Source of the DNA: a bacterium 336/3
GTDB taxonomy: Bacteria; Bacteroidota; Bacteroidia; Cytophagales; Thermonemataceae
DNA length: 64,000 nucleotides
Direction of reading: 5' to 3'
Assembly: GCA_001281695.1 (NCBI GenBank)
Contig: LJIE01000001.1
Span: 1,750,586-1,814,585, forward strand
Positions within the stretch are counted from its first letter, which is position 1. Every line of letters begins with the position of its first letter. Shown here piece by piece: positions 17,223-27,200 of the stretch. The notes beneath the pieces are model-generated. The model did not search any database. It saw nothing but the letters and a program-made list of their open reading frames with translations, and was not told the origin of the DNA. The position numbers and the translations under genes are program-made.

Positions 17223-20200
17223 ATGAATAAAATCTTATCTGTGATAGTAGCATTGGGAATGGCTACTGTCAGTTTTGCTCAGCAACTCACACCATCCAAT
17301 GGTGAAACGAAACATGAAAAAAATACTGTTTACTACTTCAAAAATGCTACTATTTGGGTGGATTACCAAACCAAACAAGAAAATGCAACATTACTTGTTC
17401 GCAATGGTATGATAGAAGGAGTAAATATTCCTGCACCTAAAGAGGCTACAGTGATAGATTTACAAGGAAAACATATTTATCCTTCATTCATTGATATGTA
17501 TTCTGATTATGGAATGCCTGAAGTAAAGCCAGCAGGATTCTCTCCATCCCCACAATACGAAACCAACAAGAAAGGAGCTTTCTATTGGAATCAGACTGTA
17601 CAAGCAGAAGTAAAAGCAGCAGAAATTTTCAAAGCTGATGATAAAAAAGCAGAAGAACTACGCAAATTAGGTTTTGGAACTGTACTTACACACCAACAAG
17701 ATGGCATTGTAAGAGGTTCTGGAACGCTTGTAAGCTTACACAATGATAAAGAAAACAGCTTGATTCTAAAAAATCAGGCATCAGGGCATTTGGCATTACG
17801 CAATGGTAGCTCTCGTCAAGAGTTTCCAAGCTCTTTGATGGGTAGAATAGCCCTTATTCGTCAGGTGTACTTGGATGCTGACTGGTATGCTCAATATAAA
17901 GGTACAGATAAAGAAATGAACTTATCTTTGGAGGCATTTAACCAAATGAAAGGTTTACCTCAAATTTTTGAAGCAAATGGTAAACTTAACATCTTAAGAG
18001 CAGATAAAATTGGAGATGAATTCGGAAAGCAGTATATTTTCAAAGGTAGTGGTGATGAGTACCAACGTTTAGATGAAATCAAGGCAACAAAAGGTTCTCT
18101 TATTATTCCTCTCAATTTCCCTGATGCTTATGATGTAGAAGACCCTTTGGATGCTGTGATGGTGAGCCTTTCCGAAATGAAACATTGGGAATTAGCTTCT
18201 TACAATGCTAAAATGCTTGCAGATGCAGGAGTAAACTTTGCATTTACTTCATCAGATCTAAAAAATCGTTCGTCTTTCCTTGCAGCACTACGCAAAGCAA
18301 CAGAAGTAGGTTTGGATAGAAAAATTGCTTTAAAAGCTCTTACTTTTACACCAGCTCAACTTTTAGGTGTAGAAAATCAATTAGGAAGTCTTAAAAAAGG
18401 TATGATTGCTAATTTTATCATTACATCCAAAGACCTTTTTGAAAAAGATGCTATCATGTACGAAAACTGGGTACAGGGTAATAGACATATTTTATCAGAT
18501 TGGGGACTCTCTGATATAAGAGGTATTTATAAATTACAAGTTGGGACTCAAAATTTCGAGTTATTCATTGAGGGTGATATGGTGAATCCCAGCTACAATA
18601 TCAAAATAGCTACTGATACCAACAAAATAGCAGCAAAGGCACAGAGAAATAAAGATTTAATTAGTCTTTCTTTCAATCCTGAAAAAAATAAGCCAGCCAA
18701 CCAAATCCGTTTGAGTGGTTGGATAAAAGACAAAACTTTGCAAGGCGATGGACAGCTGCCTGATGGGACACCAGTAAAATGGCAAGCTAATTTTTCTGCA
18801 AATGCTCCTGAAAAGAAAACTCCAGAATCCAAAAAAGATGATAAAAAGGAAGAAATAGGAAAAGTGATTTATCCTTTTGTAGCTCATGGCTCTGAGCAAA
18901 AAGCTCGTCAGGAGTTAATCTTAATTAAAAATACAACTGTTTGGACAAATGAGCAAGATGGCGTTTTACAAAACACAGATGTACTTTTGAAAGATGGAAA
19001 AATTGCTAAAATAGGTAAAAACCTTTCAGAAAAAGATGCAAAAGTAATTGATGGGACGGGCAAACACCTAACAGCAGGTATTATTGATGAACACTCACAC
19101 ATTGCACTCAGTGCTGTTAATGAAGGCTCACAGTCTGTAACTGCTGAAGTACGCATGTATGATGCTGTCAATTCAGAAGATATTAATATTTACAGAAACC
19201 TTTCTGGTGGTGTGGTAGCTGCTCAATTGTTGCATGGTTCTGCAAATTCTATTGGAGGGCAATCAGCTCTTGTAAAACTTAAATGGGGCGAATCGCCTGA
19301 AGCAATGCGTATTACTTGGGCTGATGGATTTATCAAATTTGCATTGGGTGAAAACGTAAAACAAGCAAACTGGGGCGACTATTACACAATCCGCTTCCCT
19401 CAGTCACGTATGGGTGTGGAACAAGTAATGGTAGATGCCTTTACAAGAGCCAAAGAATACGAAAAAGCAATGCAAGATGCAGGAAAAGATAAGAAAAACC
19501 CTAAAATTTTTAGAAGAGATTTAGAATTGGATGCTTTAGTTGAGATTTTGAATAAAAAACGTTTTATTACTTGTCACTCTTATGTGCAATCTGAAATCAA
19601 TATGTTGATGAAAGTTGCAGAGAAGTTTAACTTTAAAGTGAATACTTTCACACATATTTTGGAAGGCTATAAAGTAGCTGATAAAATGGCTCAACATGGT
19701 GCAGCAGGCTCTACATTTGCAGACTGGTGGGGTTATAAAAATGAGGTAAAGGAATCTATTCCTTTCAATGCAGCCTTAATGAGTAGAGTGGGTGTGGTAG
19801 TAGCTATCAACTCTGATGATGCTGAAATGAGTAGAAGACTAAACCACGAAGCTGCCAAGGCAGTAAAATATGGAGGAATTTCAGAAGAAGAAGCTTTAAA
19901 AATGATTACACTGAATCCTGCTAAAATGCTTCATTTGGATAGTAAAATGGGAAGTATCAAGGTAGGAAAAGATGCAGATGTGGTTTTATGGTCTGATAAT
20001 CCTCTTTCTGTATATGCAAAAGCTGAAAAAACAATTGTGGAAGGAACTATTTACTTTGATATTGAAAAAGATGCTCAAGCAAGAGAATATATTAAGAAGG
20101 AAAGAGCAAGACTAACACAAAAAATGATAGGTGCAAAAGCTGGAGGGGCTACCTCACAACGTCCTCAGCCTCGTAAACAACATATTTGGCATTGTGAAGA

Positions 20201-20225
20201 TATGCACGAACAAGAAGAAGAATAA
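17223..20225 (+). CDS. Exported double amidohydrolase, N-terminal copy degenerate
   Basis: The 1000-residue protein begins with a Sec signal peptide (cleavage near VSFAQ) and holds two amidohydrolase (urease-superfamily) domains. In the first (about 50-430) the metal-binding H-x-H after the first strand is replaced: GKHIYPSFIDMYSDYG. In the second (about 570-960) it is intact: GKHLTAGIIDEHSH. The second domain also has the C-terminal AINSDDAEMSRR with the catalytic Asp and the LGS-like KMGSIKVGKDADVVLW end. A linker rich in Lys and Glu (about 525-545) joins them. It should be a periplasmic metal-dependent hydrolase with one working site, possibly acting on dipeptides or cyclic amides. The C-terminal 40 residues are polar and carry no sorting signal. 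It is a single-gene unit with its own promoter and terminator. Confidence 0.88.
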   Translation: MNKILSVIVALGMATVSFAQQLTPSNGETKHEKNTVYYFKNATIWVDYQTKQENATLLVRNGMIEGVNIPAPKEATVIDLQGKHIYPSFIDMYSDYGMPEVKPAGFSPSPQYETNKKGAFYWNQTVQAEVKAAEIFKADDKKAEELRKLGFGTVLTHQQDGIVRGSGTLVSLHNDKENSLILKNQASGHLALRNGSSRQEFPSSLMGRIALIRQVYLDADWYAQYKGTDKEMNLSLEAFNQMKGLPQIFEANGKLNILRADKIGDEFGKQYIFKGSGDEYQRLDEIKATKGSLIIPLNFPDAYDVEDPLDAVMVSLSEMKHWELASYNAKMLADAGVNFAFTSSDLKNRSSFLAALRKATEVGLDRKIALKALTFTPAQLLGVENQLGSLKKGMIANFIITSKDLFEKDAIMYENWVQGNRHILSDWGLSDIRGIYKLQVGTQNFELFIEGDMVNPSYNIKIATDTNKIAAKAQRNKDLISLSFNPEKNKPANQIRLSGWIKDKTLQGDGQLPDGTPVKWQANFSANAPEKKTPESKKDDKKEEIGKVIYPFVAHGSEQKARQELILIKNTTVWTNEQDGVLQNTDVLLKDGKIAKIGKNLSEKDAKVIDGTGKHLTAGIIDEHSHIALSAVNEGSQSVTAEVRMYDAVNSEDINIYRNLSGGVVAAQLLHGSANSIGGQSALVKLKWGESPEAMRITWADGFIKFALGENVKQANWGDYYTIRFPQSRMGVEQVMVDAFTRAKEYEKAMQDAGKDKKNPKIFRRDLELDALVEILNKKRFITCHSYVQSEINMLMKVAEKFNFKVNTFTHILEGYKVADKMAQHGAAGSTFADWWGYKNEVKESIPFNAALMSRVGVVVAINSDDAEMSRRLNHEAAKAVKYGGISEEEALKMITLNPAKMLHLDSKMGSIKVGKDADVVLWSDNPLSVYAKAEKTIVEGTIYFDIEKDAQAREYIKKERARLTQKMIGAKAGGATSQRPQPRKQHIWHCEDMHEQEEE

Positions 20226-20254
20226 CAAAAGCCGTCATTTAGACGGCTTTTGTT
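20224..20254. terminator. Bidirectional terminator after the amidohydrolase gene
   Basis: A perfect 13-base stem (20224-20236 with 20242-20254) with a 5-base loop starts inside the stop codon. It sits between the amidohydrolase gene and the convergent small gene and has A/T-rich flanks suited to both directions. Confidence 0.85.
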
Positions 20255-20271
20255 ATATTATAGTAATTCAG

Positions 20272-20568
20272 TTATTTTAGTTTTTCTAACATTTCGTTGG
20301 TTAGTGACTCAGATGTTACACCATAACCATTGATTAAAATACCTTTTAACTTGTACTTTTCAGAAGAAATAGCATAAATAATGCTCTCTTCAGAGGGGTC
20401 CGTATTTCCATCAAAACGAAAGAATTTATCAATATGGAATTCATCATGAAAAATTTTATATTGACCACTTCTACATTCGATGCAATTTTGTTTGAGATTA
20501 AAATCTTCGTTATAACCTTCATTACGAAGACCATTAATGGCTTCTATTAAATTACTGTAATTTTCCAT
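20272..20568 (-). CDS. Small conserved Bacteroidota protein of unknown function
   Basis: This acidic cytosolic protein has 98 residues. Its pattern, a helical start with LIEAINGLRNEGYNEDFNL, then a C-I-E-C-like pair (NCIECRS), FHIDKFFRFDG, SIIYAISS and the closing LKGILINGYGV, fits a small conserved family in Bacteroidota. Members are sometimes labelled phosphoribosylpyrophosphate synthetase in databases. I see no PRPP-binding motif here, so I would not use that name. The function is unknown. It is a single gene, 57 bases from the pirin gene on the same strand. Confidence 0.7.
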   Translation of the reverse strand: MENYSNLIEAINGLRNEGYNEDFNLKQNCIECRSGQYKIFHDEFHIDKFFRFDGNTDPSEESIIYAISSEKYKLKGILINGYGVTSESLTNEMLEKLK

Positions 20569-20624
20569 AATCTAATTTTTAAGCTTGAGTTATTTTAAAT
20601 TGCTTGAGATTTAAGTTTTTAGTA

Positions 20625-21455
20625 TTACAAAGGATTTAAAATACCCATTTCTCCACGTTGTAATCTTTTTTGTGTTTCTAACATTTGTTCTTGTGTTGTC
20701 ATTACGAAAGGACCTCCATATACAATAGGCTCATAATGAGGTGTACCAGATACAAATATAAAATTTGCAATTGTATTTTTTGTACTTATATATATTTTGT
20801 TTCCTTCTTTTTCAAAAGTTATCATAGAAATTGCTGGAATTTCTCTATCAGCAATCGTAATTTCACCTGAAATTAGATAGACAAATGCCATTTCTTGAGC
20901 ATCAAATTCTATTGAACTATTAGGCTGTAAAGTTACGTCTAATATAGCTGTTTTGGTAACCAACTCAATAGGTGATTTCAAGCTTTCAAATTCACCTTGT
21001 ACTATTCTTACAAAAACTTGTTCATTTTTAAATTCTGGAACATCTTTAGAAAAAGCATGAAATGCCTTTGGTTCTACTAAACGATCTTTATCTGCATGAT
21101 TTATCCAAATCTGAAAACCATGACAATCCACGCCATTTATGCTGGGTACTTCGTCGTGTTTCACACCACTGCCTGCTTGTGTAACATGAATACCACCAGG
21201 TTCAATGATGCTTTTATCTCCAAGGCTATCTCTGTTCAAAAATGAGCCTTTACTATCAGGCATCATGTAAGTCATTACTGAGACTCCTGCATGTGGATGT
21301 GGTCCAAAAATTGGTCTATCCATGTGGAATTCTGTAAACACCAAAAATGGTTCAAAATCAAATTCGGCATGAAACATATCTACAGATTTGAGTCCGACAG
21401 CATTTTGTTTAAAATACTGATTCTTTATTTTTTTAATTTGCTTTTGCATAATCAT
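20625..21455 (-). CDS. Pirin family protein
   Basis: The 276-residue bicupin belongs to the pirin family: Fe-binding cytosolic proteins, some with quercetinase activity and others acting as regulators of metabolic enzymes. The N-terminal cupin contains the metal ligands in GPHPHAGVSVMTYM and, further on, GIHVTQAGSGVKHDE, with the H-x-H and the following H-x-E pattern intact. The second cupin (about 160-250) includes AFVYLISGEITI. The start could be the ATG at 21455 or the second Met two codons later. A small membrane protein gene lies 28 bases upstream and an AraC regulator before that, suggesting a transcript controlled by that regulator. Confidence 0.88.
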   Translation of the reverse strand: MIMQKQIKKIKNQYFKQNAVGLKSVDMFHAEFDFEPFLVFTEFHMDRPIFGPHPHAGVSVMTYMMPDSKGSFLNRDSLGDKSIIEPGGIHVTQAGSGVKHDEVPSINGVDCHGFQIWINHADKDRLVEPKAFHAFSKDVPEFKNEQVFVRIVQGEFESLKSPIELVTKTAILDVTLQPNSSIEFDAQEMAFVYLISGEITIADREIPAISMITFEKEGNKIYISTKNTIANFIFVSGTPHYEPIVYGGPFVMTTQEQMLETQKRLQRGEMGILNPL

Positions 21456-21483
21456 ATCCTTTTAGAATAAAAATCCTTGTTAT

Positions 21484-21696
21484 TTACTTGGTAAGCCATT
21501 TGTTAAATAATTTTGTGATTTGAGGCATTGCAATGAAAATCATGAATGGGACTAAAATGATAGACATTACAAATGTTCTTAATAAGACGTGAAGTTGACC
21601 AAGCCAATTACCCAATAAAATTGAAATCACTGAGATGGTTGGATAAATTACGAGCCATACTAAAACTGCCATTTTCCATTTTTTTGGTTGTTTCAT
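21484..21696 (-). CDS. Small two-TM membrane protein
   Basis: The protein has 70 residues and consists of a basic N-terminus (MKQPKKWK), two hydrophobic helices (about 9-29 and 37-57) and a short basic tail. No named family is recognised with confidence. A promoter-like sequence lies 23 bases upstream of its start, and the pirin gene follows in the same direction after 28 bases, so the two likely form an operon. A role in a stress response involving pirin is possible but only a guess. Confidence 0.65.
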   Translation of the reverse strand: MKQPKKWKMAVLVWLVIYPTISVISILLGNWLGQLHVLLRTFVMSIILVPFMIFIAMPQITKLFNKWLTK

Positions 21697-21718
21697 ATTC
21701 TTTTAAATTTTGATAATA

Positions 21719-21749
21719 CAAAGGTATGAGTATCAAAAAAATTATGAAA
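21719..21749 (-). promoter_or_regulatory. Probable promoter of the small membrane protein/pirin operon
   Basis: Read on the minus strand, TTTC (21749-21746) and TACCTTTG (21726-21719) are separated by exactly 19 bases. That is a perfect -7 box and a -33 box with one mismatch. It lies between the AraC regulator gene and its presumed target operon. Confidence 0.55.
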
Positions 21750-21794
21750 GGGCAGAATATCGGCTTGTATAGTCAAAAAGTCGGAAAAAGATTT

Positions 21795-22664
21795 TTAGAG
21801 ATTATGACGGTAAGTAATAGGCGAAATACCAGACAAGTTTTTAAAGAATTTTCCAAATGTAGATGCATCTGGAAAGTTGAGCAAATCTGCTATTTGGGTA
21901 ATTTGTAAATTGGGATGAGTTAATAAAACTTTTGATTCTAATAATAACAGTTCATCAATCCAATCGCCAGCTGTTTTGCCTGTTTCTTGCTTGATGGTTT
22001 CGGTTAAGTGTTTGGGAGTTACAAATAAACTATCAGCATAATATTTTACTTTTCGTTCTTTTCTAAAATTTTCATTTACTAATTTCTTAAACTCATTGGT
22101 GAGTTGTTGTCCTCTTGTTTGTTGAAAGTTTTTTGTAAAATGTATACCAACAAATATTTTCTGATACTCAAAAAGAAGAATATTGATATAACTTGCGATG
22201 ATTTCATTTTTATAAGGATGAAGCAAATTGCTATTTATTTTGATATTTTGTAAAATTGGAAATATTGAACAGATTTCATTTTCACTAAAATAATTCACAT
22301 GCTTGGTATTGAGTTCAAAAAAATCAAATTGTTCAAGATGATATTGATTTGAGAAATGTTTGATTAAAAAGTCTTTGGTAAAAAAAACAGTCATGGTCTC
22401 AAAATCATCAGACACATTTAGCCATTGTTTTATCACAAGTGGTGACATTGCAATAATACTGTTTTTTTGCACTTCGTAACTTTCAAGGTTAGCATAAAGA
22501 CTTGCCTGCCCTGATGTACAAATAGCCAAACCAAAATAATTACTTCGATAAGGCGTATTGAGGCGACTTTTTAAGAAGCTTAATTTTTTGTCTGTAAAAA
22601 AGACTTCTGTACTTACCACACCCTGATTTACTTCTTCAATATGGTATGTAGGAATTTGGTTCAT
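21795..22664 (-). CDS. AraC-family transcriptional regulator
   Basis: The 289-residue regulator has an N-terminal cupin-like sensing domain (about 20-170) and a C-terminal double helix-turn-helix (about 190-288). The DNA-binding part shows YYADSLFVTPKHLTETIKQ for the first HTH and ITQIADLLNFPDASTFGKFF for the second, the second being the more conserved in the family. The closing ISPITYRHNL is the usual F-x-x-x-x-G-x-S-P-x-x-Y-R pattern. The gene starts directly after the acyltransferase stop with no spacer, so the two are probably one transcript. The downstream pirin operon, which has its own promoter, is the most likely target. The effector is unknown. Confidence 0.9.
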   Translation of the reverse strand: MNQIPTYHIEEVNQGVVSTEVFFTDKKLSFLKSRLNTPYRSNYFGLAICTSGQASLYANLESYEVQKNSIIAMSPLVIKQWLNVSDDFETMTVFFTKDFLIKHFSNQYHLEQFDFFELNTKHVNYFSENEICSIFPILQNIKINSNLLHPYKNEIIASYINILLFEYQKIFVGIHFTKNFQQTRGQQLTNEFKKLVNENFRKERKVKYYADSLFVTPKHLTETIKQETGKTAGDWIDELLLLESKVLLTHPNLQITQIADLLNFPDASTFGKFFKNLSGISPITYRHNL

Positions 22665-24017
22665 TTATAATTGTTTTAAATACTCATTTTTTAAATTCTT
22701 TAATTCTTTAAAAATAGTTTTTCGTTGTTCAATAAGGTTATTGAGCAGACTGGGTTTTTTATAAAAAAGCCTTACAGATTGCCAATTGATTTTAAATTTC
22801 TCCCAAAGAGCCACATACCACAATACAAAATAACCCAACAAAGAAAGCAACACAACAATAGCCAATACCCACCACATATTTTGTGTAAAATGCCAAATTA
22901 AATAAGCACTAACTCCATAAGCAATTGGAAATGTAAATATACCAATCATCATCATCAGGGGAGCTTTAAAGGTAATATCTGTACTAATCAGGCGAGCTAT
23001 TTTGGAAGGTAATATGTAAGGAAGATAATTGCCTACAAGACCAGCCACATACAAAGGTAATCCCAGAATAAGAAGAAAAATACTTCCAATAAAATAGCCA
23101 AGGATAGATTTTTTATGAGAACTCTGAAAAACCTCATCACTCAAGCCCAATACCGAAAGATTTTCCAAATAATTATCAGTTTGAATACGTAAATTTTTAA
23201 AGTACTGATGATCTTTTTGCTCGAAATATTTTACTCCTTCTACAATTTCTTTCACTACAATAAATTCTTCATATTTTCTTTCAGACAAATTAAACTCATT
23301 AAAAAGAGTATTTTTGTAAATTTTTTCAATGTTAGAAATCAAAATATCTTGCTCTTCGTCTTCTGTAACAACAATCAGTTTAGAAATCTCCTCTTCGATT
23401 TCTTTGGTAAGAGTTTCAATTGTTTCAAAATTTTCAGGATTATAAATATTTTTATATTTAGTGAGTAAAATAGGCTCACCAACATTGACAAAAACTTCAC
23501 TTCTAAATTTATCAGCATCAGAATAATTGATACCAATGGGTACAATTTTAAGTCCTAAAGAGAAATTATTCTCATATTCTGCTCCCAAAGCAATACGAGC
23601 TGTTCCTGTTTTAATTTCTCTCAAACGTCTCTCTATAATACTTGTCCCTTCAGGGAAAATGAGCAATGTTCCTTTTTGAGCTAAAAAATCATAACATTTT
23701 TGAAAACTCATTTTATTAAGTTCTGCTTGTGAAATAGGTTTGTCTGATTTATCGGTTTTTCGATAAATCGGAATCATATTGAAAAATTTAAAAATAGGAC
23801 GAGTAAATTTATTGAATACTGAGCCATTAGAAAGGAAATGGACTCTTTTTTTGCTTAATACAGCAATAATACTGGGATCCATGAAAGTATTAGGGTGATT
23901 CGCTACATAAATAATGGGTTCTTCAATATTTAATAAGTATTTGTTATGTACTTGCAAACGTTTAAAAAATATTTTTAAAGCAAGTTGTACAATAGGACGA
24001 AGAAGAAAGTACAGCAT
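22665..24017 (-). CDS. PlsC-like lysophospholipid acyltransferase with C-terminal membrane domain
   Basis: The protein has 450 residues. Residues 30-200 form a PlsC acyltransferase domain, which transfers an acyl chain to a (lyso)glycerophospholipid at the inner membrane. The catalytic block reads NHPNTFMDP (His41, Asp47), an H-x5-D spacing common in Bacteroidota members rather than the textbook H-x4-D. The substrate-binding block is LIFPEGTS near 121. The C-terminal half (about 300-420) has three to four hydrophobic segments, longer than a minimal PlsC. Its exact acceptor (G3P, lysophosphatidate or another lysolipid) cannot be inferred. The AraC gene follows immediately. Confidence 0.87.
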   Translation of the reverse strand: MLYFLLRPIVQLALKIFFKRLQVHNKYLLNIEEPIIYVANHPNTFMDPSIIAVLSKKRVHFLSNGSVFNKFTRPIFKFFNMIPIYRKTDKSDKPISQAELNKMSFQKCYDFLAQKGTLLIFPEGTSIIERRLREIKTGTARIALGAEYENNFSLGLKIVPIGINYSDADKFRSEVFVNVGEPILLTKYKNIYNPENFETIETLTKEIEEEISKLIVVTEDEEQDILISNIEKIYKNTLFNEFNLSERKYEEFIVVKEIVEGVKYFEQKDHQYFKNLRIQTDNYLENLSVLGLSDEVFQSSHKKSILGYFIGSIFLLILGLPLYVAGLVGNYLPYILPSKIARLISTDITFKAPLMMMIGIFTFPIAYGVSAYLIWHFTQNMWWVLAIVVLLSLLGYFVLWYVALWEKFKINWQSVRLFYKKPSLLNNLIEQRKTIFKELKNLKNEYLKQL

Positions 24018-24247
24018 AGAAGGTAAATTAAAGCAAATATGTTACATCGTATAGAATAAAAAAATATATAATAAGAGTAAAACTGTTTTATTGGAATATG
24101 GTTGCTCTTGTTAAGATATAATAATATTTCAATATATATATTTTCTCAAAAATACAAAACATCTGTAGATATTACATGGGTATTGTAAGCATAAATATTT
24201 TCATATAATTTTACCAAGTTTTATTTGACACTATAATTGTACCTTTT
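24018..24247. other. AT-rich divergent intergenic region
   Basis: This 230-base spacer lies between the divergent acyltransferase and TPR/transglutaminase genes. It is extremely AT-rich with many short A and T runs. A weak -7-like TATAATTG lies at 24232-24239. I see no ORF, hairpin or RNA gene. Confidence 0.5.
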
Positions 24248-27200
24248 ATGAGTTTTTCACTTAAAAAAACACTAACAACATGGGTATTGTACATTTGTTG
24301 TTTGGTTGTTCTTGCAGACCCCTACCAAGATGCATGGCAAGCTATTAGAGAAAATAATTTGCCAATAGCCAAAGAATTATTAATAAAAGCTATGCAAAAT
24401 CCACAAACTCGTGTGGATGCTTGTATGACCCTTATCTTAATTGAAAACAATGAGAGAGATATGGGCAATTCTTTCAAATATTTTTATGAGCTATACCAGT
24501 CAGGCATTGACTTAAACCCTTACATTTATGCCAAATGGTTTGATAAAAGTGTTTTAGGAGAGTATGGCAAAAAAGATGCAAACAATTTAAAACTTCTCAA
24601 CAGTTTACTCAAAGACCCTAAAATTCATCCATCTATCACTACCAGCTTGTATTATATGTTGGGTTTACATTGGATGTATAGTAACAAATTAGATAAATCT
24701 TTGGAAGAGTGGAAAAAGATTTATGCAATCAATCAATGGCAATTTGTGGGGCCTTTTGATAATGTATCTGGAAGTGGTTTTGATAAACCATATTTGCCTA
24801 TTACTTCTCCTGAACCAAATAAAGAATTTATTTCATCCAATGGAGCTAAAATATCGTGGTTTACACCTAAATATATAGACAATGATGGCTGGATTACAAC
24901 AAGTCATTACATTCCACAATCAACAGCCGTTGTATATGCTCAGTCATTTGTATATGTTCCAGAAGATACAGACGCTATTGTGGCAACTGGAGCAGTAGGT
25001 TCATTAAAGGTGTGGATTAATGATGCGTTGTTTATTTCAGAAGAAGAAGAGAGAAGAACAGAGTTAGATATTTACAAAGCTCCTTGTAAGTTAAAAAAAG
25101 GCTATAATAGAGTTTTAGTGCAGTTGGGATACGTAGGACAAGATTATGCTAATTTTATTGTGAGGCTTACAGATAAGCAACTACAACCTATTCAGGGAAT
25201 TACATATAGCAATCAATTGCAATCTTATACCAGCAATAAAAATGAAGAAAAAGTTTCTCAGATACCCCATTTTTCAGAAGAATTCTTTAAAAAGAAAATA
25301 GAAGAGCAACCTGAAAATCCAATCAATTACTTATTGCTTTCACAGGCTTATCGCCGTACGAAAAAAATAACAGAAGCTCGTTCTATCATTCAAAAGATAT
25401 TCCAAAAAGATCCTAATAACTTACTTATCAGAACAGAATATCTCATGATTCTGATAGACACCAAAAACAGAACGGAGTTTTTGAAAGAATTAAATGATTT
25501 CAAAGAAAAATATCCTGACTCTTATTTTACCATGTATTTGAATTATGAGCAACTCGTAGATGAAGAAAAATACACAGAAGCTGAAGAGAAATTAGAAAAA
25601 CTTATTGATAAACATGGCGAAAGAGAAGAATTGGCGGAGAAAAAATTGAGATTATTAGGACTTCTTAAAAAAGACAGGGAGTTTTTGAGCTTGGCTTATA
25701 CCTGCTATAAAAAATACCCAGATAATTCTTTATTTACATATTATCATTTTCTTATCCAACAACAAGTCAATAAGGATAAAAGAGAAAATATCAAAATATA
25801 TGAGAATTTTTTGAAGAATAACTATCATTATGAGATGATGGTAAATTTAGTGAGTTTGTATTTTCAACAAAGTATGCCTCAAAAAGGAGTAAAATTGCTT
25901 GAAAAAATGGAAAAACACATGCCTCAACAACCAGAGCATGTCGAAAAGCTTGGAGATTACTACTACGCTATCAAAGACTACCCAAAAGCATTGGAGTATG
26001 CCAATAAAAACTTGGCTCAGTCGCCCTATCGTTCAAGAAATTGGCTAGATTATGCTCTTATCAAACAAATGCAAAATCAAAAAGAAGAAGCATTAGAGGC
26101 TTATAAAAAGGCTTTGTATTTCAATCCTAACGACTATAAAACAAGAGAAAAAATCAGAACTTTAGAAAACAAAACAAATTTAGAAAGTGTGTTTCCTAAT
26201 GAAGATTACTATACTATTATTAAAAATGGTGCATTAAAACCTGAATACAAAGACTATGACTGGTATTATTTATTTGATGAAAAAAATAAAATCATTTACC
26301 CTGAAGGAGGTTCGCAAACTTATACCACCATTATTGTAAGAGTCTTGAATCAGAAAGGAGTGGATTATTGGCATCAGATGAATATTGGTTATAATGAATA
26401 TTCCGAAAGAATTTTAATTGAGAAGGCTGAATTGATAAAGAAAAATAATGCTAAAATCAATGCAGAAACCAGTGGTAATCAGGTTGTTTTTCCTAATTTG
26501 GAAATAGGAGATGTAATTTTAATAAGATATAAAACTGAAACTTATTTCAGAGGACGCTTTGCTAAAGATTTTTGGGATACATATAATTTTTCATCTTTTG
26601 TACCTTCAGAATTAACAAGATATTCGCTGTTGATGCCTAAAGAAAGAAAGTTTGAATATAAAGTATTCAATAGTGATTTAAAACCAGAAATTAAAGAGGT
26701 AGATGAATTCAATTTGTATGTTTGGGAAGATAAAAATGTAAAGGCTGTTAAATCTGAGAAATATGGACAACTTATGCAAAATTCTGAAAAGTTATTACAA
26801 ATCTCAACACTTAATAGCTGGCAGGATTTGGCATCATGGTATGCGGATATCTCTGCATTTCAGGCAAAATCAGATTTTGAAGTAGAACAAGCATTTGAGG
26901 TTATTTTTCCAAATGGAATAGAGAAAATCTCAAAATTGGATAGAGCCAAAATGATTTATGAGTATATCCTCAAAAACATTCAGTACAGTTCTATTTCATT
27001 CAGACAAAGTGCTTATGTTCCCCAAAAAGCATCAAAAACGCTTTCAACAAAATTGGGTGATTGTAAAGATGTTTCTACGCTGTTTGCTGCCTTAGCTCGA
27101 AAAGCTGATATACCTGTAAATTTACAGTTGGTAAGTACCAAAGATAATAATGAAAGTGCATTGCCATTACCTGCTCTATTATTTAACCATTGTATTGTAA

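Noticed and set aside
20272-20568. Phosphoribosylpyrophosphate synthetase name for the 98-residue protein
   Set aside because: It lacks the PRPP-binding motif and is about a third of the enzyme's length; the name seems to be a propagated label.
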